Part shown: in pieces, positions 18,317 through 26,518 of the stretch
How the letters are laid out: each line of letters starts with the position of its first letter
Position numbering within the stretch: position 1 is the stretch's first letter
DNA from: Bdellovibrionota bacterium
GTDB lineage: Bacteria; Bdellovibrionota; Bdellovibrionia; Bdellovibrionales; JAMPXM01
DNA length: 64,000 nt
Assembly (NCBI GenBank): GCA_963170185.1
Contig: CAUJGS010000040.1
Coordinates: 47,388 to 111,387 of the forward strand
Direction of reading: 5' to 3'
The notes under the pieces: generated by a model
What the model was told of the DNA's origin: nothing
The model's input: only the letters and a program-made list of their open reading frames with translations
Database searches by the model: none
Translations under genes and position numbers: made by a program

Positions 18317-19111
18317 TCAGCGAGCCGTCCATCCGCCATCAAGTGTCATCGACACTCCGGTAATCGCCTTGCCCGCCGACCCCGCCAACAGGAGAGCCAT
18401 CTCGGAAAGAGCTTCGATCTCAATGAATTCTTTTTTCGGCTGAGCAGCGAGAATCACCTCGCGAATGACACGCTCTTCAGAAATTCCGTGCGCTTTCGCT
18501 TGCTGAGAAATCTGTCCCTCAACAAGAGGCGTGCGAACGTAACCCGGGCAAATCGCATTGCAAGTCAGAGGCGTATCCGCAAGCTCCAGAGCGATGGATT
18601 TCGTGAAACCGATCACTCCATGTTTGGCCGCGACGTAAGCCGACTTAAAGGGCGACGCGACCAATCCGTGCACGCTAGCGATGTTGATGATGCGACCAAA
18701 ACCGCGCGCCTTCATGCCGGGAATCGCCGCCTTGGTGGCGTGAAACACGCTGGAAAGATTGATCGCCGTGATCGCGTCCCATTTCTCGTCAGGGAAGTCT
18801 TCGACCGGAGAAACATGCTGAATGCCCGCGTTGTTGACCAACACATCGAGGCCGCCACGTTTTTCCGCTTCCAACACCATGTCGCGAATTTCCGCGGCTC
18901 GCATCATGTTCGCCGGAGAATACCAAGCCTGAACACCAAACTCCGCACGCAACTCACCGAGAAGTTTTTCAACCTGAGCAGGCTCGGCGAGACCGTTTAA
19001 GGTCACATTGTAGCCTTTCGCCGCGAATCCACGCGCAAGTCCCCAGCCGATTCCACTGGTTGAGCCGGTGATCAAGACATGGGGCGACGTGGATTTTGTT
19101 GAACTCGACAT
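18317..19111 (-). CDS. bdhA: 3-hydroxybutyrate dehydrogenase
   Basis: A short-chain dehydrogenase that interconverts D-3-hydroxybutyrate and acetoacetate with NAD. The 264 residues carry TGSTSGIG (NAD binding), NNAGIQHVSPVEDFP, INIASVHGLVASP (catalytic Ser), YVAAKHG (catalytic Tyr/Lys) and CNAICPGYVRTPLVEGQI. The NNAGIQHV, SVHGLVAS and DGGWTAR signatures are characteristic of this branch rather than FabG. This fits ketone-body or PHB use, for instance of prey-derived polymer (inference). It is divergent from the MetX-like gene with less than 50 bp between them. Confidence 0.93.
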   Translation of the reverse strand: MSSSTKSTSPHVLITGSTSGIGWGLARGFAAKGYNVTLNGLAEPAQVEKLLGELRAEFGVQAWYSPANMMRAAEIRDMVLEAEKRGGLDVLVNNAGIQHVSPVEDFPDEKWDAITAINLSSVFHATKAAIPGMKARGFGRIINIASVHGLVASPFKSAYVAAKHGVIGFTKSIALELADTPLTCNAICPGYVRTPLVEGQISQQAKAHGISEERVIREVILAAQPKKEFIEIEALSEMALLLAGSAGKAITGVSMTLDGGWTAR

Positions 19112-19159
19112 AATTTAGCTCCGTGACAAAGTTTGATGGGTGTCATAACGGATTGGCCC

Positions 19160-20350
19160 ATGTCACGTCACCCAGATGTTCCGACTATTACGATCGCCAC
19201 GCGCGGCACAGTTACCTACGATCCACCAGATCAAAACCAACCGCGCTTCACATCCGAAACCACGGTTCTCAAGCGAGTCTTTACTCTACCAGAGCTTGAG
19301 CTCGAGTCCGGTGAAACACTTCGTCATGTGCAAATCGGCTACGAAACCTACGGCAACCTCAATGAGGCCAAAGACAATGCGATTTTGATCACGCATTATT
19401 TCACCGGCACGTCACACGCCGCCGGTCGCTACCATGAATCCGATGTCGAACCTGGATACTGGGACTCGCTCATCGGCCCGGGAAAAGCCATCGACACAGA
19501 CAAGTACTTCGTGATCGGCGTCGATTGTTTGTCGAACTTGAATACCGGTAACCCCATGGTCTTTACGACCGGACCGCTTTCTATCAATCCAAAGACAGAT
19601 CGCCCCTACATGGCGGATTTCCCCGTTGTGACCATCGGCGATTTCGTTCGCAGCCAGTACGCTCTTTGCCGCTACTTGGGACTTCCAAAACTTCGCGCCG
19701 TCGCCGGCCCTTCTATGGGAGCCATGCAGGCTTTAGAATGGGGGGCGCGATTCCCTGAGTTCGTCGAACGCATCGTCGGCGTCATCGGCGGCGGGCTTCA
19801 AACAGAACCCTACCTCATTGGCCTGCTTCGCCAATGGTGCGCGCCGATTTATCTCGATTCAAACTTCCGCGATGGCTTTTACGACCAAGCCAATCCACCG
19901 CAAGCAGGTCTGGCGGCGGCGTTGGAGCTTGTCACGCTCACGGCGCTTTCTCCGGCCTGGGCCAACAAAGCCTTTGCGCGACGCCCAGCCGTACCTGAAA
20001 TCGGACCTGAACAAAATCTTCGCAATATGTTCGCCGTTGAAAACGCCCTCTCGGTCACGGCTCGCTCCAGAGCCGCTATAGCCGATGCCAACAGCTTTTT
20101 GCGTATTGCAAAGGCTGTTCAGCTCTTTGATATCAATCCAATCAAGAGCCGCCTTAAGGCCAGGATTCTTTGGATTACCGCAAAACGTGATTTGCTCCTC
20201 TTCCCAGAATACGCGGAAAGAGGGATAACCTCATTGCGTGCCCTCGGCCTCCATGTCGAGACCTTTGAACTAGCAAGCGAGGGCGGACATCTCGATGGAT
20301 TAGGCGAAGCCAAACCGGCTGCCGAAACCATTGCGAGGTTTTTGAATTAA
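19160..20350 (+). CDS. MetX-family homoserine O-acyltransferase-like protein
   Basis: An alpha/beta-hydrolase of the MetX family. HVQIGYETYGNLN, ILITHYFTGTSHAAG, the SNLNTGNPMVF block and the nucleophile elbow GPSMGAMQALEWG are all typical of homoserine acetyltransferases. The acid (RDLLLFPEYAE) and His (GGHLDGLG) regions differ from the usual SDWLFPP and GHDAF motifs, so the reaction is less certain than the fold. Three starts are possible: TTG 19133, ATG 19136 and ATG 19160. I chose 19160 because it leaves room for divergent promoters. A methionine-biosynthesis role is likely but not certain. It is followed by a hairpin of the dispersed repeat family. Confidence 0.8.
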   Translation: MSRHPDVPTITIATRGTVTYDPPDQNQPRFTSETTVLKRVFTLPELELESGETLRHVQIGYETYGNLNEAKDNAILITHYFTGTSHAAGRYHESDVEPGYWDSLIGPGKAIDTDKYFVIGVDCLSNLNTGNPMVFTTGPLSINPKTDRPYMADFPVVTIGDFVRSQYALCRYLGLPKLRAVAGPSMGAMQALEWGARFPEFVERIVGVIGGGLQTEPYLIGLLRQWCAPIYLDSNFRDGFYDQANPPQAGLAAALELVTLTALSPAWANKAFARRPAVPEIGPEQNLRNMFAVENALSVTARSRAAIADANSFLRIAKAVQLFDINPIKSRLKARILWITAKRDLLLFPEYAERGITSLRALGLHVETFELASEGGHLDGLGEAKPAAETIARFLN

Positions 20351-20351
20351 T

Positions 20352-20381
20352 CTCGCCGTGCCACTGTACGGCGAGCAGTGG
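20352..20381. repeat. Hairpin downstream of the MetX-like gene, member of the dispersed repeat family
   Basis: An 8-bp perfect stem (CTCGCCGT / ACGGCGAG) closes a loop GCCACTGT one base after the stop codon. The loop CCACTG can alternatively pair with CAGTGG just after the stem, so two hairpins compete. There is no T-run. Stem and loop layout match the first hairpin of the repeats near 51.9 and 56.4 kb. Confidence 0.6.
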
Positions 20382-20424
20382 AGGCTAGCGGCCGCAACGA
20401 CATCTCAAAACTCGCCGGAAAAAA

Positions 20425-21669
20425 ATGAACGACGAAAGTGCACCTCCGAAGTCCGATAGCCACGCCCTTCAACCTCTGACGCGTGGAGAGCTTTTCCTAC
20501 TCCTGCTTCTTGCCGGTATTCAGTTTACCCACATCATGGACTTCATGATTCTGATGCCGCTGGGCCCAAGCCTGATGCGGATCTTCGAGATCGAGCCGAA
20601 ACAATTTGGACTGCTGGTTTCGAGTTACAACTTCTCCGCCGGAATCACCGGATTTATCGGCGCGTTTTTTCTCGATCGCTTCGACCGTAAGCGCGCTCTA
20701 CTTTTTAGCTATGCCGGATTCACTCTGGGCACTTTGGCTTGCGCGTTCTCGCCCAACTACATGGCGCTCTTGATTTCACGAAGTCTTGCCGGCGTATTCG
20801 GCGGTGTGATCGGCGCCTTGATCATGTCGATCGTCGGCGATGCCATTGCCGTCTCAAAACGCGGACGCGCGATGGGGCTTGTCATGGCATCCTTCTCTCT
20901 TGCTTCGGTGTTCGGCGTACCTTTTGGAATCGTTCTCGCCAATCGCTTCGACTGGCATGCGCCATTTCTTTTCGTCGGCGGAATGGCCGCGCTGATCGGC
21001 ATCGCAGCGGCGATCTATCTTCCGACCATGCGTGGGCACCTGCAAAGCCGCGAAAGTCGTCCGACGCCCTATCATGTTCTCGAGCGAGTCGTGACCAATC
21101 CAACGCAGATGCGAGCCCTGCTTCTCGTCGCGCTCCTCATGCTCGGACAATTTGTTATCGTGCCCTTTATTTCTCCTTCGCTTGTCGCCAATGTCGGCTT
21201 TCGCGAAGACCAGCTCCCGCTCATGTATCTTATCGGTGGCGGCCTTACGATGTTCACCTCCCCTTGGGTCGGCCGGCTTTGCGACAAGTTCGGACGTCAC
21301 ATGATCTTCACGATCTTTGGTCTCATCGTACTGATCCCCGCCGTCGCAATCACACAGCTTGGGCACACTCCCATTGTTTGGGTTCTGGCCATTTCGTCGC
21401 TGTTTTTCGTGGCTAGCAACGGCCGCTTTGTCCCGGCATGGGCCATGATCACATCGACGGTTCGCCCAGAGGCGCGCGGAAGCTTTCTAAGCCTGACATC
21501 ATCGCTGCAATCGATCGCAGGAGGTGTCGCCTCCTTCATCGCAAGCCTCATCGTGATCCAAGGAGCCGACGGTCGACTCTTAAACTTTGAGATCGTGGGA
21601 TACCTTTCGGCAGTGATCGGCATATTCGCCATTCTCATAGGCCGCGGCATAAAAACAATCGACGCCTAG
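20425..21669 (+). CDS. MFS efflux transporter
   Basis: A 12-helix major facilitator of 414 residues in the inner membrane. The motif-A loop DRFDRKRALL lies between helices 2 and 3 and its degenerate repeat, DKFGRHM, between helices 8 and 9. The conserved HIMDFMILMPLGPSLMRIF segment in helix 1 is typical of the DHA1/AraJ drug and sugar efflux branch. The N-terminal 18 residues are a charged cytoplasmic tail. No regulator lies adjacent, and the substrate is unknown. The start ATG at 20425 is preceded by a purine-rich GGAAAAAA tract. Confidence 0.92.
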   Translation: MNDESAPPKSDSHALQPLTRGELFLLLLLAGIQFTHIMDFMILMPLGPSLMRIFEIEPKQFGLLVSSYNFSAGITGFIGAFFLDRFDRKRALLFSYAGFTLGTLACAFSPNYMALLISRSLAGVFGGVIGALIMSIVGDAIAVSKRGRAMGLVMASFSLASVFGVPFGIVLANRFDWHAPFLFVGGMAALIGIAAAIYLPTMRGHLQSRESRPTPYHVLERVVTNPTQMRALLLVALLMLGQFVIVPFISPSLVANVGFREDQLPLMYLIGGGLTMFTSPWVGRLCDKFGRHMIFTIFGLIVLIPAVAITQLGHTPIVWVLAISSLFFVASNGRFVPAWAMITSTVRPEARGSFLSLTSSLQSIAGGVASFIASLIVIQGADGRLLNFEIVGYLSAVIGIFAILIGRGIKTIDA

Positions 21670-21703
21670 TCGAAAGCAGCGAAGCCCGGAGGGCGAAGCG
21701 ACA

Positions 21704-22384
21704 TCAATAGATCTTGAAGAGGTCGACAGCCTTTGCGACGGTCTCTTGCTTAAGGGCCACGCTAAGCGCCAGCGTGATGACATCGCTATCAAAGCTCACG
21801 ACGGAATGTGTTTTCAAGGCGTTGAAGAGATAGGGCCTTCCGGGTTCGTAATCGACCAGCCGACCGTCGTGAACAAAATGGAAGCGATCGTGCCCCGTAC
21901 GATTTAGCGGGACGAGAATTCGAAAATAGTCAGGAATCTGGTAGTTCACTGAACCATCTCGATGCGGTGGAAAGTGGCCACCAGGCTGAAAACGAACAAA
22001 GCGACAACGACCGACGTCAGGAAGAAACGGCTCAAAGATCGCGTGAATCGACTTGCAATGACGATAGGCCTCGGTCGGAACGTTGAAATCCCGTTCGGAA
22101 ACCTTGCGCCCGGTTTGTTTGGACCACTCGTAGATAGAAAACAGATCAGGCACGCCCGACATACCGCCATCCAACGAAGTCACCGAGAGCCCGTGGCGCG
22201 GATTGTTCGTTTTTTCCGGATTGTACTGCACCCACTTGTCGGAAAAAGCGGCTAACTCGTTTTCAAGCTGTTGCATATCGATGACATGCTTCAAAGGAAT
22301 CACATCGCCATAGACATGGAGCTGTTGAAACAGACCCAATCGTTCGCGATTGACCGTGCCGATGCGCTCCCAGTCCTGACTCAC
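21704..22384 (-). CDS. Aspartyl/asparaginyl beta-hydroxylase-like Fe(II)/2OG protein
   Basis: A 226-residue cupin-fold dioxygenase candidate. The metal triad is visible as His141 and Asp143 in PPHRDGSVN and a distal His193 in KTHSVVSF; RILVPLN supplies the usual strand between them. It resembles the Asp/Asn hydroxylase branch (PF05118-like), which hydroxylates protein or peptide side chains or free amino acids. No signal peptide is seen, so it should be cytoplasmic. Its ATG overlaps the stop of the secreted rhodanese-like gene as ATGA, so the two are translationally coupled although predicted to sit in different compartments. Substrate unknown. Confidence 0.8.
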   Translation of the reverse strand: MSQDWERIGTVNRERLGLFQQLHVYGDVIPLKHVIDMQQLENELAAFSDKWVQYNPEKTNNPRHGLSVTSLDGGMSGVPDLFSIYEWSKQTGRKVSERDFNVPTEAYRHCKSIHAIFEPFLPDVGRCRFVRFQPGGHFPPHRDGSVNYQIPDYFRILVPLNRTGHDRFHFVHDGRLVDYEPGRPYLFNALKTHSVVSFDSDVITLALSVALKQETVAKAVDLFKIY

Positions 22385-23820
22385 CGACCAACTCCGCCTT
22401 TGAAGTCCTTGGGAAGCGGGTACGGTGCGCTCTTGATGCGGAAAACCATCTTATTGGCCAAAGCCAAACGAGACCATTCGGACATTCCGCCTCGATACCA
22501 CATGATATTGCCAAACCCATAAGCGCGCGCGATCAAAGCGGCTTTGTACGCAGCCCAGTGACGTTCGTCGTTTCCGACAAAAATGATAGGAATCGCTGGA
22601 CTCAAGTTTTCAGGAATCGTCGCATACTCGCCGTACTCAAGCAGCATATCGCCATTCAAACTTGGGAGCCGCAGAAACATATCGCTGCGTTCGTAAAACT
22701 CCATTGGATAGGCACCCGGAATGTGAACCGCCGCAAACTGGCTCGTCTGACGAACATCGATGATCGCCGGGCTCAAAGCCTTGTCAGCCATCAGCTTCAC
22801 GACCTCATGAGCGGCGACGACACGGATCAGCTGCGAAGTCACCGGCGGAGACCAGACCATCCCAGAGAAGTACTCGATGCCTTCCCAGAAGACGAAAATG
22901 TTCTTCCATCCCTCACTACGCAAAACAACCGCTGCACGAAACACGTCAGCCGTGTCGAAGTTACCGACCAGGATAAGCTGCTTTTCCTTGTCCGCCGGAA
23001 CCTTTCGAACATCGAAAGCATCGCCCGACTTGGGGTAATCCTCGTAGCCTTCGTGAAACACCATTCTAGGGCCTGTCGTGTACGGCACACTGATCGAACC
23101 CTTGATGCGAAATTTTTCGAAGCTCGCCCGAGGGCGGATATCGACGACCGTCGTTCCAGCTTTGATAGCGGCTTCCATTTGTTGACGATTGATGAAGCGC
23201 GCACCCGTCATTCGAGGAGCCCATGGCCGATGAAGCGAAGAGATCACGCGACCCGAGACAAAAACCACATCCTTGGTATCAAGAGGCATCTTCGCCCCCA
23301 GCAACATCTGGTTCTCGATATCGACCATCTCCGGCGTTTCGGTTCGACGACCATGAATCGCAGTCGGGAAGAACCATCCAACCTCAACACCGATACCGGA
23401 TCTGTGTCTGACATAAACAACCCGCATCGGGTGTCCGGGCTTCACGCAATTGACGCTCGCCTTGACGGCCAAGACTCCGGCCTCGCTCGTCCCGGTCGGA
23501 ACGACCCCGATCAAAGCGCTCCACTGTTCAAATTCGATCGTGACCGGTTGCCAAACCTCCAACTGGGCGCAGCCGGGAGTTTCTTTCATCGCCGACGATT
23601 CGACGAAATTCAGATCAATCAGCGATTCATAGGGCGTCAACGGATCCGGCAACGACGACTTCCCGACGACCACCTCGGTGTTCGCTGGGAACAGATCTTT
23701 TTCATTCTTCTTACCCTGCGCCGAGACCAAGGCGGGCTGTGCCGCCAGGAAGCCAATCGCAAGCAAGAGAGTCGACATGAGTGAACAGAAGAGAATCCGA
23801 GCCTTCGACGATTTTTTCAT
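22381..23820 (-). CDS. Secreted tandem rhodanese-like protein lacking catalytic cysteines
   Basis: The protein is 479 residues with a signal peptide (about residues 8-34). Two rhodanese folds follow a ~180-residue unrecognised N-terminal domain. The first (about 205-325) carries TTVVDIRPRASFEKFRIKGS and the second (about 335-455) IIDVRQTSQFAAVHIPGAYP and WYRGGMSEWSRLAL. At both active-site loops the Cys is replaced by Asn: LILVGNFDTA (Asn287) and IIFVGNDERH (Asn417). Sulfur transfer by the usual persulfide is therefore not expected, and a binding or structural role is more likely. It is divergent from the ABC-2 ATPase gene by about 38 bp and is coupled to the hydroxylase gene downstream. Confidence 0.85.
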   Translation of the reverse strand: MKKSSKARILFCSLMSTLLLAIGFLAAQPALVSAQGKKNEKDLFPANTEVVVGKSSLPDPLTPYESLIDLNFVESSAMKETPGCAQLEVWQPVTIEFEQWSALIGVVPTGTSEAGVLAVKASVNCVKPGHPMRVVYVRHRSGIGVEVGWFFPTAIHGRRTETPEMVDIENQMLLGAKMPLDTKDVVFVSGRVISSLHRPWAPRMTGARFINRQQMEAAIKAGTTVVDIRPRASFEKFRIKGSISVPYTTGPRMVFHEGYEDYPKSGDAFDVRKVPADKEKQLILVGNFDTADVFRAAVVLRSEGWKNIFVFWEGIEYFSGMVWSPPVTSQLIRVVAAHEVVKLMADKALSPAIIDVRQTSQFAAVHIPGAYPMEFYERSDMFLRLPSLNGDMLLEYGEYATIPENLSPAIPIIFVGNDERHWAAYKAALIARAYGFGNIMWYRGGMSEWSRLALANKMVFRIKSAPYPLPKDFKGGVGR

Positions 23821-23858
23821 ACAAAAACGTTAACAGCGGTACTAGAGAACAGCAATAC

Positions 23859-24869
23859 ATGGTGAGCATAGAAACCCAAGAACTGACTCGTTCTTACGAA
23901 ACATACAAGAAGGCCGAAGGTCTTTGGAAATCCATCGAAGGACTGTGGGCTCGCGAGACTTTGCAAAAGACCGCGCTTCATCCGACGACTCTTCGCATCG
24001 AAAGCGGGCAGATCGTCGGGCTCGTCGGCTCCAACGGTGCCGGCAAAACCACGTTGCTAAAACTCTTATCTGGGTTGATTCATCCGACCTCAGGCTCGGC
24101 CAAAGTCCTGGGTTTTGAGCCGGCTTCACGCAAGCCCGACTTTCTCAAACGCATCAGCATCCTACTGGGACAGAAAAACCAACTTTGGTGGGATCTGCCG
24201 GCCGCCGACAGCTACGATCTACTTGGCAAGATTTACGAGCTCGATCGAAACAAAACCAAAAAGCGCGTGGCCGACTTGGCTCAGATGCTCGGCTGCACGG
24301 CTCAACTCAACGTGCAGCTGCGTCGACTCTCTTTGGGTGAACGCATGAAGATGGAGATCATCGGCGCGCTCCTGCATGAACCCGAGGTTCTTTTTCTCGA
24401 CGAGCCGACAATCGGTCTCGATATCATTTCTCAAACCACGATTCGAGAGTTCCTGGCCGACTACGTCAAAGAGCGCCGCCCGACAGTTATTCTCACGAGT
24501 CACTACATGGACGACATCTCACTTTTGGCCGATCGCCTTTTATTGATCAGCCAAGGGCAAATCGTCTTCGACGGCGCGGTTGACGACTTTATGGCTCGAG
24601 CCGAGTCACGCCAAACGCTCTCGTTTAAATTCATGCAACCGCCTGAAGTCGACCTCGATGTTTTGCCAAACCTCAAGATTGCCGCCGGAACTCGGGCCGT
24701 CAGCACCGAGCTACCGGCTTCGGAAATCGGAGAAGTTCTAAAAACGGTGATGCAGGTCAGCCCCATTCAAGAAATCAAGATTGAAGAAGTGGAATTCGAA
24801 GATGTCATTCGCCAGTTCATGCAGCAAGATACTCAGTTGCGCGCGCCTCGCGGCGCTGCAACAACTTGA
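23859..24869 (+). CDS. ABC-2 type exporter ATP-binding protein
   Basis: The ATPase of an ABC-2 exporter. Walker A (GSNGAGKTT), Q-loop (LLGQKNQLWWDLP), signature (LSLGERMKMEI), Walker B (VLFLDEPTIGLD) and H-loop (LTSHYMDD) are intact. The long N-terminal segment before Walker A (YETYKKAEGLWKSIEGLW) and the QKNQLWWDLPAADSYDLL motif are characteristic of the viologen/daunorubicin-type subfamily that works with DUF990-type permeases. The ATG at 23859 has only a weak purine tract upstream; the longer in-frame start would run into the divergent gene. The C-terminal ~90 residues form the usual extra domain. It overlaps the first permease by about 68 bp. Confidence 0.93.
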   Translation: MVSIETQELTRSYETYKKAEGLWKSIEGLWARETLQKTALHPTTLRIESGQIVGLVGSNGAGKTTLLKLLSGLIHPTSGSAKVLGFEPASRKPDFLKRISILLGQKNQLWWDLPAADSYDLLGKIYELDRNKTKKRVADLAQMLGCTAQLNVQLRRLSLGERMKMEIIGALLHEPEVLFLDEPTIGLDIISQTTIREFLADYVKERRPTVILTSHYMDDISLLADRLLLISQGQIVFDGAVDDFMARAESRQTLSFKFMQPPEVDLDVLPNLKIAAGTRAVSTELPASEIGEVLKTVMQVSPIQEIKIEEVEFEDVIRQFMQQDTQLRAPRGAATT

Positions 24870-25614
24870 ATATCGCTTCAATCTCCTAGCAGACACGCTC
24901 ATTCAACCGACAATCGTTGGACTGGTCGAGATCACCCTATGGCTCGCCTTTTTCAACTCAACCGGTGACACCTCTTTGATGGGCTACGGTCGAGAGTATT
25001 ATCTCGCTTACGCGTTCTGGGCGGCCTTTATTTCCCGCATCTCCACCAGTTGGATGTATGAAACCATGATGATCGAAGAGGTTGAAAGCGGATCGATCAA
25101 CGCGATCCTCACCCGCCCGGTCTCTTTCTTCGAATATTATCTCGGTCAGTTGATGGGCTACAAAGTGCTCACCACGAGCGCCTCGATCATGGTGCCTGTC
25201 GTGATCTGCCTGTTCATGGAGCTTCCGGTCGACCTGCTGCGCCTGCCACTGGCGCTCGCATTGGTTTTTTACTACCTCGTGCTTGTTCACATCATCAGCA
25301 TGATCATTGCTTCACTCGGGTTCTTTTTTACCCGCATTCACCACCTCACGGTGGCCAAAAACATCACGCTCTGGATGTTCACGGGTGAGTTTTTCCCTCT
25401 CGACCTAGCACCCGAACCATTTCGTTCGTGGCTCATCGCTCTTCCATTTTCGAGTGCGGTCTATCGACCCGTCGGCTATCTAACGGGCCGCCTCGATCAC
25501 GCGACAATCTGGGAAGGTTTTGTTTCGATCACCGCCGGCATTCTTATTCTCGGATTGATCTCATCTTTACTATGGAAAAAGGGCCGTGAACGTTACTCCG
25601 GAACGGGGGCCTAA
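24802..25614 (+). CDS. ABC-2 family permease, first subunit
   Basis: A roughly 270-residue inner-membrane permease with six helices, including FRFNLLAD-like ALQQLEYRFNLLADTLIQP at the N-terminus and MIEEVESGSINAILTRPVSFFEYYLGQ in the first cytoplasmic loop, both typical of DUF990/ABC-2 permeases. The start used is the ATG at 24802, inside the ATPase gene; the overlap of 68 bp suggests coupling. It is followed after three bases by the second permease gene, so the pair probably forms a heterodimer. The exported substrate is unknown; relatives export viologens, drugs or lipids. Confidence 0.9.
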   Translation: MSFASSCSKILSCARLAALQQLEYRFNLLADTLIQPTIVGLVEITLWLAFFNSTGDTSLMGYGREYYLAYAFWAAFISRISTSWMYETMMIEEVESGSINAILTRPVSFFEYYLGQLMGYKVLTTSASIMVPVVICLFMELPVDLLRLPLALALVFYYLVLVHIISMIIASLGFFFTRIHHLTVAKNITLWMFTGEFFPLDLAPEPFRSWLIALPFSSAVYRPVGYLTGRLDHATIWEGFVSITAGILILGLISSLLWKKGRERYSGTGA

Positions 25615-25617
25615 CGC

Positions 25618-26412
25618 ATGAGAAACTTTAAAAAGCACCTCGAGCTCTTTTTCTCATTCTTCAAAGCCAGCCTGATCTCGGAGCTCGCATTTCGCTTCAA
25701 TCTTGCCTCGCGCTTTTTCACCGATATCATCTGGTACGCGGCCCAACTATCGGTCTTCGAAGTTCTTTTTCGGCACACCAAGAACATGAATGGCTGGGGG
25801 CTTGAAGAAACCCGCGTATTCATGGGCGTGCTCTTCGTCACCGATGCCGTGTACATGCTGCTATTTTCGGAAAATCTCGACAAACTTGGGCAAAAGATCC
25901 GCCGAGGGGATCTCGATCTCCTCTTGGTGAAACCGGTGAGTTCGCAGTTCATGCTGAGTTTCCAAAAGGTGTCGGTTGCCTATATCGGAAATATTCTGTT
26001 CTCACTTGGTTGGCTGATATGGGCCGTCCTGCAAATCCCATCCGCCTCGCCGTGGTCCATCCTCTGGCTGATCACGACCGTTCCGATGAGTGTCGCCGTG
26101 GTTTACTGCATTCGATTTATCACGGCGGCCACCGCGCTTTTTCTAACCAAAGCCGATGCCATCAATTACATCTGGTACCAGCTCTATCGCCTGGGAACCC
26201 GACCGGATTCGTTCTACCCCGCAATTCTCCGATACTTTGTCTTGTTTGTGTTGCCACTCGCATTTCTCGCGAGCGTACCCGCACAAGTCATACTTGGAAA
26301 AACGACGCCGCTGGCGATTCTCGCTGGGTACGGTCTTGCACTCCTGATTTTGAAACTCGCAAATTGGTTTTGGGGTCGCGGTCTTCGCGTCTACGGCTCC
26401 GCCAGTTCATAG
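25618..26412 (+). CDS. ABC-2 family permease, second subunit
   Basis: A 264-residue partner of the preceding permease with about six helices. The segment SELAFRFNLASRFFTDIIWYAAQLSVFEVLF, the KIRRGDLDLLLVKPVSSQFMLS loop and the DAINYIWYQLYRLGTRPDSFYPAILRYF block match DUF990-type ABC-2 permeases (the KPVSS/RP motif follows the same pattern as in the first subunit). It is the last gene of the three-gene exporter operon; about 106 bp separate it from the FliG-C-like gene, with no clear terminator. Confidence 0.9.
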   Translation: MRNFKKHLELFFSFFKASLISELAFRFNLASRFFTDIIWYAAQLSVFEVLFRHTKNMNGWGLEETRVFMGVLFVTDAVYMLLFSENLDKLGQKIRRGDLDLLLVKPVSSQFMLSFQKVSVAYIGNILFSLGWLIWAVLQIPSASPWSILWLITTVPMSVAVVYCIRFITAATALFLTKADAINYIWYQLYRLGTRPDSFYPAILRYFVLFVLPLAFLASVPAQVILGKTTPLAILAGYGLALLILKLANWFWGRGLRVYGSASS

Positions 26413-26518
26413 GAACCATATCGAATCGCAACAATTCGTCGACCTTGTCTCAAACTGACCCAAATAATTTCATCGAAACGACCTCGGGCTTGCATCTCGT
26501 TCGGCCGATAAGCTCTCC

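Noticed and set aside
20739..21416. Long alternative frames inside the MFS gene
   Set aside because: They are Arg/Ser-rich shadows of the transmembrane coding sequence with no signal, ribosome site or homology.
22558..23784. 408-codon plus-strand frame opposite the rhodanese gene
   Set aside because: It is rich in Arg and His, a typical shadow of GC-rich coding DNA; the minus strand carries two clear domains.
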